From Anaspis maculata (taxonomy: Eukaryota; Arthropoda; Insecta; Coleoptera; Scraptiidae): a stretch of 64,000 nucleotides of DNA. The stretch is from assembly GCA_949128115.1 (NCBI GenBank), contig OX421961.1, positions 102,470,363 to 102,534,362 on the forward strand, read 5' to 3'. Every line of letters begins with the position of its first letter. Position 1 is the first letter of the stretch. The notes beneath the pieces are model-generated. The model worked only from the letters and a program-made list of their open reading frames with translations, was not told the origin of the DNA and did not search any database. Below are positions 1 to 10,900 of this stretch, in pieces. Made by a program: the position numbers and the translations under genes.

Positions 1-622
1 CATATCTTATACATATTTGGTATTTTTTGCATGTCCTCTTTCAAAAACGCCTGTTATGTGAGATCGACGACGATATAAGCACAGGACATGAGTACTATCC
101 ATTCCAAGCTTAAAAAAAAACAGTTGCCTATGATATTTTTCAAGTCGGACAATCCGATTAGTTGATGGATTTAAAAAGACAGTATGATTTCAAGCAAAAT
201 TGTCGAAGTGTTGTTTGCTATGCTGGATTGCCGTTTTAATTCAATTGTAAGGTCATATTTTGACACTGACACATTATTTTTGTTCTTTTTTGTATTGAAA
301 ACACCGTTAGGCACATTACTTTGATAGTGAAAAGTGTTGGAAGGCGCAACAGTGAAAATGTAGTTTTAAAATGACCAAGAAGGACCCATTTCTTGCGTCG
401 GAGTGTGATTTCGTCGCAAGTGATCTTGTGACCTGAGCGCGCCTAGAGTAAATTAACTAACTAATTAAATTAATAACTAACTAAAAGTTAGCGGCTCAGG
501 TCAGTGAGCGAACCGGCAACCTGCCGGCGGCGCAGTCCTCATAATTATAATTTGACAACACAGTGTACTTCAGGTTGGTTCAGGTGAAGGTTTTATGTCA
601 TAAGGACACACATTTTAATAGC

Positions 623-746
623 TGTATTACACTACACAATTTCTTGTATAATTTTCGGATCAATCTCAGTCAAACGATCAAGTTCATTGTTTTTGGACAC
701 TATTTTGGCAGATTGTTCCAAAAATGAAATTGTGTAGTGTAATACA
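623..746. repeat. Short palindromic element (MITE-like)
   Basis: Two perfect 21-bp inverted arms, TGTATTACACTACACAATTT plus C at 623-643 and its complement at 726-746, enclose about 80 bp. The size and arms fit a MITE or foldback remnant. I could not define a target-site duplication, so the family is unknown. Confidence 0.5.
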
Positions 747-849
747 CTAATACAGCTTCAACGTAACCTCCCTCCTATCAGAATGACATTGAATATAAAA
801 AATCAGGGATACCAACAAAGCTCAAATATTCATGGCAAGCTGTGGTTTT

Positions 850-1215
850 TTAAGCTTGGAATGGATTACAGATTACAGATAGGCAACTGCAGAGTGATGG
901 CAATTTGTGGGGCATCCATGTTGAAAAACACAATGCATGATACTTGCTAAAAAATATGCTGTACAAAATATTGAAAACGTGTCTTTTTAATTCAATTTTG
1001 TAGACAGATTGGAGTGAACTAGGGAGTGAGCATATTTTTAATCCTTGTGAAATTCTAGTTGAGGCAGGTACAGTCAAGAGCATGGAATTTCGTACATTTT
1101 TTTTTTGATCCATAAAAAGGTCTTGCTTCATTGTAATTATGACCTGGTAAAATAGAGGCTCAATAGCCTGCTTCATGATGGATAAACTATGTATTTGTAA
1201 GGACTCCTTCATCAC
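850..1215 (-). pseudogene. Transposon-derived ORF fragment, related to 23946-24176
   Basis: This minus-strand ORF shares a pattern with the minus-strand ORF at 23946-24176. Both have a MKE(S/P)L start, then an (S/T)-(I/M)K region and a segment ending near F-x-x-D-K, with matching DNA beneath (for example the ACAATGAAGCAAGACCT against GCAACGAAGCAAGACCT regions). Two diverged copies in one window suggest a dispersed repeat rather than a host exon. I do not recognise the family. Confidence 0.35.
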
Positions 1216-1553
1216 TGTTCACTTTTTTTAGAATGACAAAAACTTTTGATCCATAAAATGTTGTCTTTGAGTGTACCTACCTTTTTTTAATTTACTGATG
1301 TTAAGGTCATCAATAATAACAAATAGGTACCGAAATAATTGTATAAATCGGAGAATTAATACCTTTCTAAAGATCTTTCATTAAGAGCTGACCGGATCCA
1401 AGCTCTGCTTCGTCCAATATCTGTCTTGATATGTTTTAGTACAACATAACGTTCCTGCTCGTGCTTTGTTAAATGGCTTTTAACAAACGACCAAAATGCT
1501 ATAAAACACCGTTCTTGAAAACGAACACCAACAAATTATATCAATTCACTTAC

Positions 1554-1934
1554 AAGGTGCTTCATTCCCAATGTTCAAACTACTGGCCACAATACCAGAC
1601 ACTTGCTTCAAAGTTGATGACAACTGTGAAGATTCCGTAGACTTCAGTACCTTGATGCCGTGCAACAAAACCGCCTCCAAAGTCAAACACAACGCGATCA
1701 CGCAACCATCAAATTCTGTTGCTAGCTCTGTTTTACCTCCATATCTCTTCTGGCACTCTTGAACACACTCCAACAGTTGTTTCAATATTTTGTCTGAGCT
1801 TTCTGGCTTCTTTTGTTGTGGCAATGAAGTCGATATTACTGTAGACATTAGTTTCAGGGACTGCAGAGGAATGGAACGCATTATGTATTTTGCTATTTGG
1901 TACGTAACAATACATAAAAAAACGTACTTACCAT
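1554..1934 (-). CDS. RUN-domain protein N-terminus, sorting nexin 29-like (partial)
   Basis: The N-terminal 103 codons of a gene on the minus strand that continues off the left edge. The start ATG (1932-1934) is the last codon of the first exon and is followed at once by the donor GTAAGT (1931-1926). The next exon is 1554-1860, bounded by the acceptor CTCTGCAG and the donor GTAAGT. From about residue 24 the product matches the start of a RUN domain: LLECVQECQKRYGG, then LATEFDG, then LTLEAVLLHGIK. From memory of the family this pattern is closest to sorting nexin 29, and the exon ends at the point (NEAP) where that domain continues with an FW motif. RUN domains bind small GTPases or motors and act in endosome traffic. 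An in-frame stop lies upstream of the ATG in exon 1, which supports this start. The later RUN, coiled-coil and PX exons are not in the window. Confidence 0.6.
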
Positions 1935-2400
1935 AATTTGCAGGAGGGCAAATAACCTTGGTGGAATCTCACGTCATAATTGTTGTGATATTCTTCCATC
2001 AACAGGGATGATAAGAGAGGATGGTGGTGTGTTATCGGGCGAAATGTGATATCTTCGGAACTCTGTTTATAACGCATATAAAAACGCTTCCTAATATTTT
2101 GTTGGAACAAATTATGACAAACGCCAGTAATCAGCTGTGTGATGACTGTGATGTCAGTCAAAATCCGTTGATAAATGTCAATTTCAGCTTTGATTTGCCT
2201 CCGCCTCCGACGCCAGAAAGAAATAGGGGACAGGGCCGGCTTGAGGACGGCATTTCCTAGCATAAAAAATGGCTGAAACAGACTGCGGATTAGCCGCAAA
2301 GCGAAAGAGAAAGAGATAGATTCTTGTGGCGTGAGTTTCTGCCAAATCTGAGCAGTTAAAAATGTAACAAAAAAATAAGTTACTCAAATCTGGGCTGGCA
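1935..2400 (-). promoter_or_regulatory. Probable 5' UTR and promoter region of the RUN-domain gene
   Basis: The exon carrying the start codon extends upstream on the minus strand into this stretch. The frame is closed there by a TGA shortly before the ATG, so it is untranslated. No TATA box or initiator can be assigned confidently. Open frames seen here on both strands are short and show no family resemblance. Confidence 0.35.
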
Positions 2401-2643
2401 AGAGAGACTTGGAAAAAAAAATTGAAAAAAAATTCGAGTTTTTCGAATTTTTAAATTTTGAAGTACTTATTAGTTTTCATTCTAGATTTTAGATTACTCT
2501 TCTTTTTTTCAAGTCTCTTACTCCACTGGTTCTCATGAAACTCACGTTTAAAGAAAAACACTAGGAAATAAGGAAATGCCGTCCTTAACGACTTGAGATT
2601 AACGACATTCGTACCATTGCGATCAAAATAAAGTGGACGACAG

Positions 2644-2869
2644 TTGATAGATTTTTCGGGATTCTGGCATTTCTGACTCAGATTCTGGCCTAAACGTCGC
2701 ATGACAGCAAGCCAACTCGTCGTCGTCCACTCTATAATGTCCACAACCGAGGTGTTGCAAGATTAGCGGACAGATTTTTTGGGATTCTGGCCTGAACGTC
2801 GCATGACAGCAAGCCAACTCGTCGTCGTCCACTTTATAATGTCCACAACCGAGGTGTCGCAAGATTAGT
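2644..2869 (-). repeat. Two-copy tandem repeat of about 100-125 bp
   Basis: Two near-identical units lie head to tail, about 2644-2766 and 2769-2869. They share a core running from ATTCTGGCC through CGTCGCATGACAGCAAGCC to CCGAGGTGT and GCAAGATTAG. The first unit carries an extra partial copy of its own GATTCTGGC start. Read on the minus strand both units are open and in the same frame (2623-2913), giving a peptide with HLGCGHY, VDDDELACCHATF and RPES in each copy. No start context, family or splice context supports expression. Confidence 0.65.
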
Positions 2870-3121
2870 GGAAATAAATAGTAGTTTTCATCAGGTCTAG
2901 AACGCATGCTCACGTTCCTTGCCGGTCGGCAAAAATTCGGCGTTCGCGTGCTTGCCAGACTCTCGCAGCTCTGTAATCACTCTCCCCACTCAATACCTCT
3001 GGTGCTAGCCGACCCAAACTGTCAAATCTTGCGCATGCCCACCGAAACACAAAATTGTCATGAAAACTACTATTTAAGACGGTTTGGGGCTCTAGAAGCG
3101 ATGTTGGCCATATTTAGTAGC

Positions 3122-3333
3122 ATTGGGTGCTTTCCACCTAGCCCCAAGTTTGGTACACCTGCCATTTACGCATTTGCGGGTGCCAAACGGTGCTTTCCAT
3201 CGTTTTTCCATCTACGTGTTCCTACTGGGTTCTGTGCCGTTCATTGGATGACCTAAAATTTTGTGCCAAACTATGGAACATGATTGTGTCGTCTGGTGGT
3301 ACATATTTGTACCGTCTAGGTGGAAAGCACCCA
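3122..3333. mobile_element. 212-bp MITE with 8-bp duplication (hAT-type)
   Basis: Inverted ends TGGGTGCTTTCCACCTAG (18 bp; 3124-3141 against 3316-3333) enclose about 175 bp. The direct repeat TTAGTAGC lies on both sides at 3114-3121 and 3334-3341. An 8-bp duplication is the hAT signature, though P-type and Merlin elements also make 8-bp duplications. The left end carries two extra bases before the shared terminus. There is no coding capacity, so it is a non-autonomous copy. Confidence 0.7.
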
Positions 3334-3341
3334 TTAGTAGC

Positions 3342-4283
3342 TAACGTTCCGTTCAAGAGCGCGATTTTATACTTGCCTACCGACACTTGTCGGTATCGGC
3401 CGACGGCTTTAACGACACTTGTCGGTATAGGAGCGATTCTGTACTTGCAAATCGTCGCTCTAGACGTGAGAGCTCGTATGTGCGGAATTGTCAATTTTAC
3501 AGGAGCAACAAAAAACTGTTTAAAAAATTCTCAAACGTCAAGTCCTATACTTCTTTCGATAGATATATTTCAAAGAGTGATCCAGCTTATCATTGTAAAA
3601 CAGTTTCTTGGTGATCTAATTGGAAAAACCCTTCAACTGTACTTACGTGTTCTCACGCAGTATTGCGCAGGAGGTTATTGCGCAGAAAAGGGGAGTCATT
3701 CCCAAGACTGTACCTTCACATTTGTTTTACGATTACCCGCTAAATTCCAATTGCACAACTGAGAGGTCTCACTAGATCTATGGAGCTTCTTTTTCTGGGA
3801 CATTTGGTACCAAAATCTATTTTTTGATGAAAAAGTCAGTTACGAGGTCTCACGTCTAGAGCGACGAAATGTGACAGATGCGACCGATAGTTGTCGTTCC
3901 GGACCGACAGTTGTCGCTCAGCCCACCGACGGGTCGTGAGGCCATCGGTCGACGAAAAAGCTGTCGTTACGCAAGCGCATTATAAGTTTTTAGACGAGTT
4001 TTTAGACTGTTTATTGTTTCATATTTGCGATTTGTAGGTTACAAGGGAAGTGTTCGTATCATGCACAGAATACGCATACGTAAGTTACTGAGTCCATCGT
4101 GAGAGAACGTCAAATTTTGCATGCAAGACCAAGAAAAATTACTGCGCAAAAACAGTTGAAAAATTGAGAAAAAAGTTTCATCGATTTGGGTATTATAGCT
4201 ATATCATTTCATTTGTCTTTTCCTCGATGTCTCTTCAACAAATTGCCAACAAATAATGAATCGCAAGATATGTACATACTAAC
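3342..4283. repeat. Repeat-rich intergenic stretch with CGACANTTGTCG palindromes
   Basis: Short palindromes of the type CGACACTTGTCGGTAT recur near 3380-3430 and again, degenerately (CGACAGTTGTCG), near 3870-3960. Their spacing suggests remnants of a palindromic transposon. The plus-strand ORF at 3190-3762 crosses the MITE boundary and has no recognisable domain, so I do not call it a gene. Confidence 0.35.
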
Positions 4284-4294
4284 ATTATGAACTT

Positions 4295-4787
4295 GACCGG
4301 GGCGACGGCCTCGTGGCGCAGGCGGTCGAGTAGCTGCCTGCGACGCGGAAGTCCCGGGTTTGATTCCCGGTGAAAAGTCTGGGTGTTGTGTTGTCCGAAA
4401 TTTGCACGGTAATTATTGACGACCACTACTTCTCGACTTCAGCCACCAACTTTTTACGGTAGGTAGACACCACCACAACATCACGTTCGTCGATCGTAGT
4501 TTTCTGGGGAAACCACTATTTCCACTGTAAAATGCTCCTTCTTTCCATTACTTATCCACCAATGTCCTACGACGTAAGTACAGGCAAGAAGGAAGCGTCC
4601 TACATAGCTGTTTAAGTGGTTGCCTAACCCTTAGAAAATGCTAGTCGAGGAGTAGTGGTCGTCAATAATTACCATTTGCACTTTTCTGAGTCTGTTTAAT
4701 TGATTAATAAACGGGAAAACTCCTATGGCAAGAAAAAGCCGATAAGGAGAAAAACATTCATTTATTTATTTATTTATTTATTTATTT
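4295..4787 (+). mobile_element. tRNA-derived SINE copy 1 (interrupted by a MITE)
   Basis: A tRNA-like head carries an A-box region (TGGCGCAGGCGG, about 4313-4324) and a B-box (GGGTTTGATTCCC). A unique body (AAAAGTCTGGGTGTTGTG) and a tail of (TTTA)n follow. The perfect 11-bp repeat ATTATGAACTT flanks it at 4284-4294 and 4788-4798, as expected for LINE-driven insertion. The body is split after TTTGCAC by a 266-bp MITE; without it the copy is about 219 bp, close to copy 2 at 40481-40685. The minus-strand ORF 4235-4426 is only the SINE head read backwards. Confidence 0.85.
4408..4673. mobile_element. 266-bp MITE nested in the SINE
   Basis: Perfect 23-bp terminal inverted repeats, beginning GGTAATTATTGACGACCACT, extend to about 30 bp with one mismatch. 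The 8-bp duplication ATTTGCAC flanks it at 4400-4407 and 4674-4681. The uninterrupted site exists in the second SINE copy near 40577-40590, which proves insertion here. The 8-bp duplication fits hAT, P or Merlin; the GG start hints at Merlin. It has no coding capacity. Confidence 0.88.
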
Positions 4788-4798
4788 ATTATGAACTT

Positions 4799-5670
4799 AA
4801 CATATGCATCCGTCGTCTATCAGCCGTGCACCATGGTATGAATCAAGGCCGTGCAAAAGCTGGAAGTTGGTTAGACTGCAATTCTGATCAGGTTGAGTTT
4901 GAGAAAAAAAATCATCAGTGTGTTATTCTTTTCTCTCCATTTGTATCGGCACAAAGAAGTTCAAAATAAATTTGGCAACAAATAGGTACCGATAATCCTA
5001 GTATGATGCGAAAATTGCAAGCAATAATAGAGGTCACCACCCAATTTCATCGCCATCGCCACAATAATTTAGATAACATTTTCCAGAATTATATTCTGTT
5101 ATCTCATCTAGATGAAAAAAGGTTATTTGTGCACAACACTGCTCTCCAATTTGCCTCTCTGAAGCTCGTGAAGAAATCTTATATTCTCATATCAGTCATA
5201 TCCCTCTAGGTATGTATGAACACTCCAAACAACTGAAGCGATGACAGTGACAAGACATGAATGGTTGCATCCAGGTAATTGGCGAGTTTCAAGATCGAAT
5301 ACGCCATCTGACGGCCAACGTGTAAACGACGTTTGTGCACGGATCAACCGCAGATTTGTGTGGGCTCTTATGAGCGTTGCGGTGTCTGGTGACTTTAATT
5401 GATTCCATCTGACTTAACGCGGCGTTGATTTTTTCCAACAAGTACGTGAGCCACGCACGTTTCATTATCTTGAATATACTAGGTGTCGTCGGTTGCAAAA
5501 GCATTGCATTTTTAAATAAGAGTGGCACGTGTACGACGACTGGCAAGCAAAAGTGGCATCAGAATGGGAGGTGGTAAGATTTGTGATTTTGTCATAGTGA
5601 CAAAAAGTGGCGGAGAATTTGTTGCGTTTCCGAGTGCGAGTCGCGCTGTGGAAACCGGAAAAAGGAAGAG
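4799..5670. other. Intergenic, no supported gene
   Basis: Short open frames on both strands have no recognisable domain, and no splice-bounded exon is seen. The right part (from about 5289) may belong to the same decayed element as the SWIM-motif ORF that follows. Confidence 0.3.
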
Positions 5671-6159
5671 TTACATTTTCACCGTTTCCCGTCGAAAGCG
5701 AAAGACGCAAGTTGGGTAGTCAAGATGACAAACAAACTTGGCACTGTGGAAAATATGACTACGAGAAAAGCCTGAGAAGTGTGCTGAAAATAGGAACTTT
5801 AAATGGCTGCATCGAAAAAGCACAGCTGCGATATGTTTGCATGTCCCGGACTGGCCTGCTTTGCAAGTGCATTTAAACGTTCCAATTTCACAAGAACTCT
5901 CGCAGGAACTTCTACTACTATTTCTTTTAATTACAATCTCAGTTGCCTCGTGAGGAGATTCATACAATGCGCTTGTTTGTAAACACAATCCAAATATGTC
6001 TATGTTTGAACTGAAGCTTGATTCGGTTCGCTTTCGACCATACAACACAAGAAATTGTGACTTCAGAATTTTCTCTCCCATCAGTATCCCATCACGATAG
6101 ATCGAGAATCCGTTGAGGCTTGAGGCCATCCAGTGATTGAAAACCTTCATAACACTCAA
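5671..6159 (-). pseudogene. SWIM zinc-finger ORF, probably transposon-derived fragment
   Basis: A 162-codon minus-strand ORF contains a SWIM-type motif, CTCKAGQSGTCKHIAAVLF, near residues 98-116: C-x-C followed by C-x-H. Ahead of it LYGRKRTESSF and GLCLQTSALYESPHE resemble the region before SWIM fingers in insect YqaJ/SWIM proteins of mobile-element type. SWIM fingers bind DNA or protein. The frame breaks off soon after the finger and no nuclease domain follows, so the copy is partial. An overlapping frame at 6092-6295 may hold the upstream part, joined through a frameshift or intron. It could also be one exon of a genuine small gene. Confidence 0.5.
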
Positions 6160-6299
6160 TTCGCTTCTGCCATTTTCGAGTTCTACCGCAATAGGTACTA
6201 ATTAACCACGTTTCACGTCTGGAGGACATTAAAAACCGCTTACTACTGATAAGATTTTTGAACGCGCGGGCAACAATCCGTGCCCTATCCGACATGTTT

Positions 6300-7020
6300 G
6301 TTTACATGCGAAGCGCATCAGCAGCGCCACCATCGGTAATGTTACTCGCCAATAGGTTTGTTCCATCGGAAATCCCAAACTAGTCACCGACAGTTTGCAA
6401 ACTGTAAACAATGCGCATGGCCCACTGCCCACTTCGGTCCAGTTTCCGTCTGGCTGCTGCTCGTTGATGGAACCATGATGGAACAGTGAACCGTCAATCA
6501 TGGCTAATGGCTAGGTACCTTATTTTCTGTCGTTTAGCAGTTTGCAGCTGGAAATAAGCCGTATATTTTATAAATTAAATGAATGAATAATGAAACCACC
6601 AATCTAACCCATATTATTTGTAAACATTGACCAGAGAAGGCTCGATGCCAAATAAATATATTCCGCTGCGCAAGCCCGGACGATAAGTTTCTGTAAAATC
6701 CGCAAACTTTTCTGACCGTCCCGAAACTAGTTTGAGCCGATGCGATGGTGGAACAGCGGATCATCAGTCAGGGGATCGTCCGAGATTTTGATGGAACGCC
6801 AAAATCGTAATGCGCATGCCGCTGACGTCCGCGGACCGTCAGGGACTGTTGATGGAACAAACCTAAATAACGGGCGTTTTCACGCGACATTGCTCTGGAG
6901 CGACGTGGTCTCCGCGCGTCAGATTTTTCAATGCTATGCATTTGGTATCACTGATTTGACTTTTCAGGAAATTGTTAACGAGTACGTTGCCACATCACCG
7001 CATCACCGCATCAGTCTAGA
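6300..7020. repeat. Inverted-repeat transposon remnant
   Basis: The motif AGGTTTGTTCCATC near 6353-6366 and its complement near 6850-6865 (GATGGAACAAACCT) form inverted arms. Related GATGGAAC words recur between them (about 6472, 6480 and 6790). The layout fits a decayed palindromic DNA element. The ends are too diverged to give a duplication. Confidence 0.4.
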
Positions 7021-7399
7021 CATCTAACCTGAAAAATTCGTCATGTTACGACGGCATAAAAAATCTTGTGCAATGGCTAATACTCATTCGGATAAATTAC
7101 AACACTCGCCTACGGCTCGTGTTCGTGAATATAACCGCATCAGCGTTTTAGCGAAACCTGTCATATGTCCAAAAATGACAGTAAATGTCAATCTAATGTC
7201 AACCGCCAATAACCAACCGGTTACAATAAAAAGTTACTCGCTCAAAAAAGACTGATGTCCTCGTAGCCGGCTAAAAGATTTGAGCGTCACAAATGATTCT
7301 AAGGTTCAGCACTCCCAGCAGTCTTACGAAACCGGGATAAGCTCGGTATAGCTATACCCGTTATAATCTCCTAGGTTACCTTTGTCCTCGCCTTTGTTA

Positions 7400-7809
7400 G
7401 CATGCCATTTATCACAGGTTTATACTCAAATAACGCTATTCCGATTTCGTTAGACTGGGCCTAAATATAGTTCAATACGGTCCTGTCGAGTATCGAAGGA
7501 CGAGTCATAGTGTTCCTGCCACAGATGGCAGCACCATGCAGATCGCTGTACTGCTGTGAGTGGTGTGTGCCTGGCCGTGCGTGTGTTGTATGTGTGTGTG
7601 TGGTGTGATGTGCGCTGGTCGCTGGATCTCATAGCTCAGTTCAATCGCCGTCGGTTTTTGTTGTTTCGTTGATAAAATGGCTGACATTTCTGCGTAGGAA
7701 ACGTCAGTACAAGACGGCAAAACACTATTCCTTTTTATACAAATGTATCATTTATAGTTGTAATTAGTTCGTTTATTTATTGTGCTGTGAATGATTTAAG
7801 TGCTCTAAG
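7400..7809 (+). promoter_or_regulatory. Khc: Khc promoter and 5' UTR region
   Basis: This is the sequence immediately upstream of the Khc start codon. It includes a CpG- and GT-rich patch (about 7545-7625) and an insect initiator-like word TCAGTTC near 7638. No acceptor site is evident between it and the ATG, so the 5' UTR may be unspliced. No TATA box is obvious at the usual distance. Confidence 0.35.
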
Positions 7810-7956
7810 ATGTCTGGAGAACGCGAAATACCGGCGGAAGACAGTATTAAAGTCGTGTGCAGGTTTCGACCCCTGAATGATTCAGAGGAAAAGGCTGGGT
7901 CGAAGTTTATTGTGAAATTCCCATCGGGCGGGGACGACAATTGCATTTCCATTGCG
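7810..7956 (+). CDS. Khc: Khc coding exon 1 (motor start)
   Basis: Residues 1-49, starting [20 protein letters not shown]. The first motor-domain strand ([11 protein letters not shown]) with its nucleotide-base contact RFRP is present. The exon ends in phase 0 at the donor GTAAGT. Confidence 0.93.
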
Positions 7957-10900
7957 GTAAGTACACACGCCGTTTCTCGGCATTTCGTTACGTAATTTCA
8001 CGGCGAGGGTGGCAGAAAGGCAGAATTTCTTCTTCGCGGTGGGCCAGCCACCCCTCCCGCAGTGTGTGTGTATTGTCAGTGGCACCATTTACGTCATTTA
8101 TTTTCGCCTCACCACAGACACAGAAGTCTTCTTGGTCTCGCATCGTCGATTTTGTGTTAATTAGGGCTGAATGTTCCATTTTACACACCCGTAATCAGCG
8201 CTTTCAAATTCGGAGATATTTTTAAATTTATTACATTGCGTGTCACTTTCTTTTAATGAGCTCTTTTTACTGCCATAGCAATAGACATGCATTTGTTTGA
8301 TGTCTGACATCAGGCTCCGATGATGTGTTTAGTGTTTGAGGATAATGAGACAAAATTGATTGTGGATTAATTTTCAACACAACGTATTCACGCTTGTATA
8401 AATGTTTCAGACTAGACCCTTTTTTAATTATCGTTGGTATGTATTATGCATAACATACCTACCTACCCGTTGTAAAAGTCAATACCTACTTATCACATCT
8501 AGAATTGAATGGAAGTAACCCACTTCAATTTGGGTTGGTTGAACCACGGAATGTTGAACCAAAAATCATACACCTACCCGACGCCTACTTGCTTCTTTAC
8601 ATTTTACCCAGTTCCAATTTCTTCAGCATCTGTAACAATTATCTTAGATCCATCATTCACAGTAGGATTAGTAGGTATCATGGTAGTATCAATAATAATT
8701 GCATTATCTTGGCTTCGTTATCAATTATGCATAAAGCACGAGCGCGGTCCAATTCCAATAGCTCAATACGCTTCCGTTTCTTGCAGAATCAATAGTATCC
8801 CTATTGTATGGTGCCCTTGACCATGAATTTCGCCGTTGCATTTTAGTCCGACTGGTCCAGATTCTGGATGCTTATAGGACAAGGTGAATCAAGCTCGCTT
8901 GTCTATTTTTACTCCGATTGTCACCTTCAAACAAATGCTCGTTGAAATGATTTTCTCCAATACTTTTCATCGAGCTTTTCATCGAGACCGAGATCGAGAC
9001 CTTTCACTTATTGTTTCTAAGGCCCGTATTCTTAATGAATAGGTACTTGAGTAGGTAATGTATCGTGTATTTTTCGATAACTGGAACCGCCCGAACCTGT
9101 AACTTCTCTGCGTATTTTAATTCATCATTTTGAAATTGTTCCAGAGTATTTTAGAACACTTTTTCTATCCTTCGTGGATATCATACAGTTGCTTGTAGTA
9201 ACATCAACTTTTGATTTCTTTATGGAACACCCCTTGTATTTTTTTTTTAATTATTTGAATGCAGATTTTTGTTACGAGTACATACTAGAATGAGTGCTTT
9301 TCTCCTGATTTTTACATACATGTTAGTTTCAACCAATCAGGGCATCTAAAATGGGTCCCTGCTTGAAGTTATCGATAAAAAAGTGAAAAAATCGCTCTAG
9401 CAGGTGATAAAATCGCACTATTATACTACAGCGCCGGACTGGGATATTTTTCATGTCCTGGAACTAAATCGAGCCTGAAACGCCCCGATTTCAGCTGATT
9501 ATGAATGGAAAACTAGCAGTATTGCCTGAAGAAATTATTTTTGTCAAATAAACTATGGTTTACCTCATTTGAGACACATTTCAGCTGTGTTGGACTTCCC
9601 TTAATTGGGCCCTGTGCACCATTCCACCGCGACCTCTCGGCCATCTGTCATATTGCAAGGTGACATTTTCTCTAATAAAATGTCACCTTTGTAAACTACA
9701 CACAAAAACTACCTCTTCTACCAGTGAAGTGCCACTGCATTGTTATTATTCCTTGTACAGGTGATCCACCGAGATTGCCCCCCCCCCCCTATTAGAATTT
9801 TTCCCGTTGGAATAAATTAAATTTTCTTCAACCGCCCAACCCGTAGAATCCAAATTTTGACACAAATTTTTTTGTATCCTATAGTATCAGGGTGTTTTTA
9901 AAAAACTTCCAATTTTTTTCGCCACCTTGTATCTACATATTGGAAATGATGCGCCTTTTTCTTCTGAATCTAGATATGTAATTTGATATATGAATAATAT
10001 CATATACAGAGTGTTCACTTTTATACTTCTCACCCCAGATTTGTCCTCGCTAAGTTTTTTCAAGAAAAACACCGAAACAGGTCGATTTTTATCGATGAGA
10101 ATTCGGCAATACGTGTCCTAGATGTCCCCCTCAAAAATAATAAAAATCGACGTCTTTCGGCGTTTTTTTTTGAAAAAAAATTGGCGGGGGAAAGGGGAAT
10201 GACAAATCTGGGGTGGGAAGTGTGAAAATGAACACCTGTATATGATCTTATTCAAAAATCAAATTTTATATCTGGACTCAAAAGAAAAAGCCGCATCATT
10301 TCGAATATTTAGGTACCAGATGTCAAAAAAATTTGGAAGTTTTTTTGAAACAGCCTGTATACTATGTTATAAATATATAAAAATTGGTGTCCACGTTTGA
10401 ATTCTACGGGAAAAATGGTTGGGAAAAATTTCTTTCCGCACCAATTTATTCCAACGGGAAAAATTCTAACATGGGGGGGAGGAAACTCCGTGGATCACCT
10501 GTACCTCTAACCTACTACAGAACCAAATTACAACCAAAATAACATTAGCAACAATCTATACAGGGTGGTCCATCCTAGCGTAATTATCCCATAGCGCTCT
10601 TACCGTTCAAGATAGAGAAAAAGATGTAGGAGAGAAGTTATATGGTTTGATGGAACCTATAACCTAAAATTATTTTCAGCTATACAGGTGTCCCATTTTG
10701 ACGGGATCAACGAAACGTCAATTTTTTTTAATGGAACAACTTATATTTTTTTTGCACTTTCATGTTCAACTTTTTCAACTGTATTATGCTTGTATTTTTG
10801 TTTTTCAATTGTGTGGCAGTGCTACCAACTAAAAATTAAAAACGGAAAAAAATCGCATTTTTACAGTTTTCTTGAAAAAATCGTAGCGGCCTTGCTATTC

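Larger units (their letters stand above)
1..1553. other. Intron or repeat-rich sequence left of the RUN-gene exon
   Basis: No convincing coding exon is seen in this stretch. It follows the donor site of the RUN-domain gene on the minus strand, so it is probably that gene's intron, with the remaining exons beyond the left edge. It holds two sets of inverted repeats: one near 97-115 paired with 845-865 (CATTCCAAGCTT against its complement), and a short palindromic element at 623-746. The minus-strand ORF at 850-1215 looks like a decayed transposon fragment. Confidence 0.5.

Noticed and set aside
3190..3762. 190-codon plus-strand ORF
   Set aside because: It crosses the right end of a MITE and short palindromes, with no domain or splice context.
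4235..4426. Small minus-strand ORF (and its twin at 40364-40663)
   Set aside because: Both are the tRNA-derived SINE head read in reverse; the similarity between them reflects the repeat, not a gene family.
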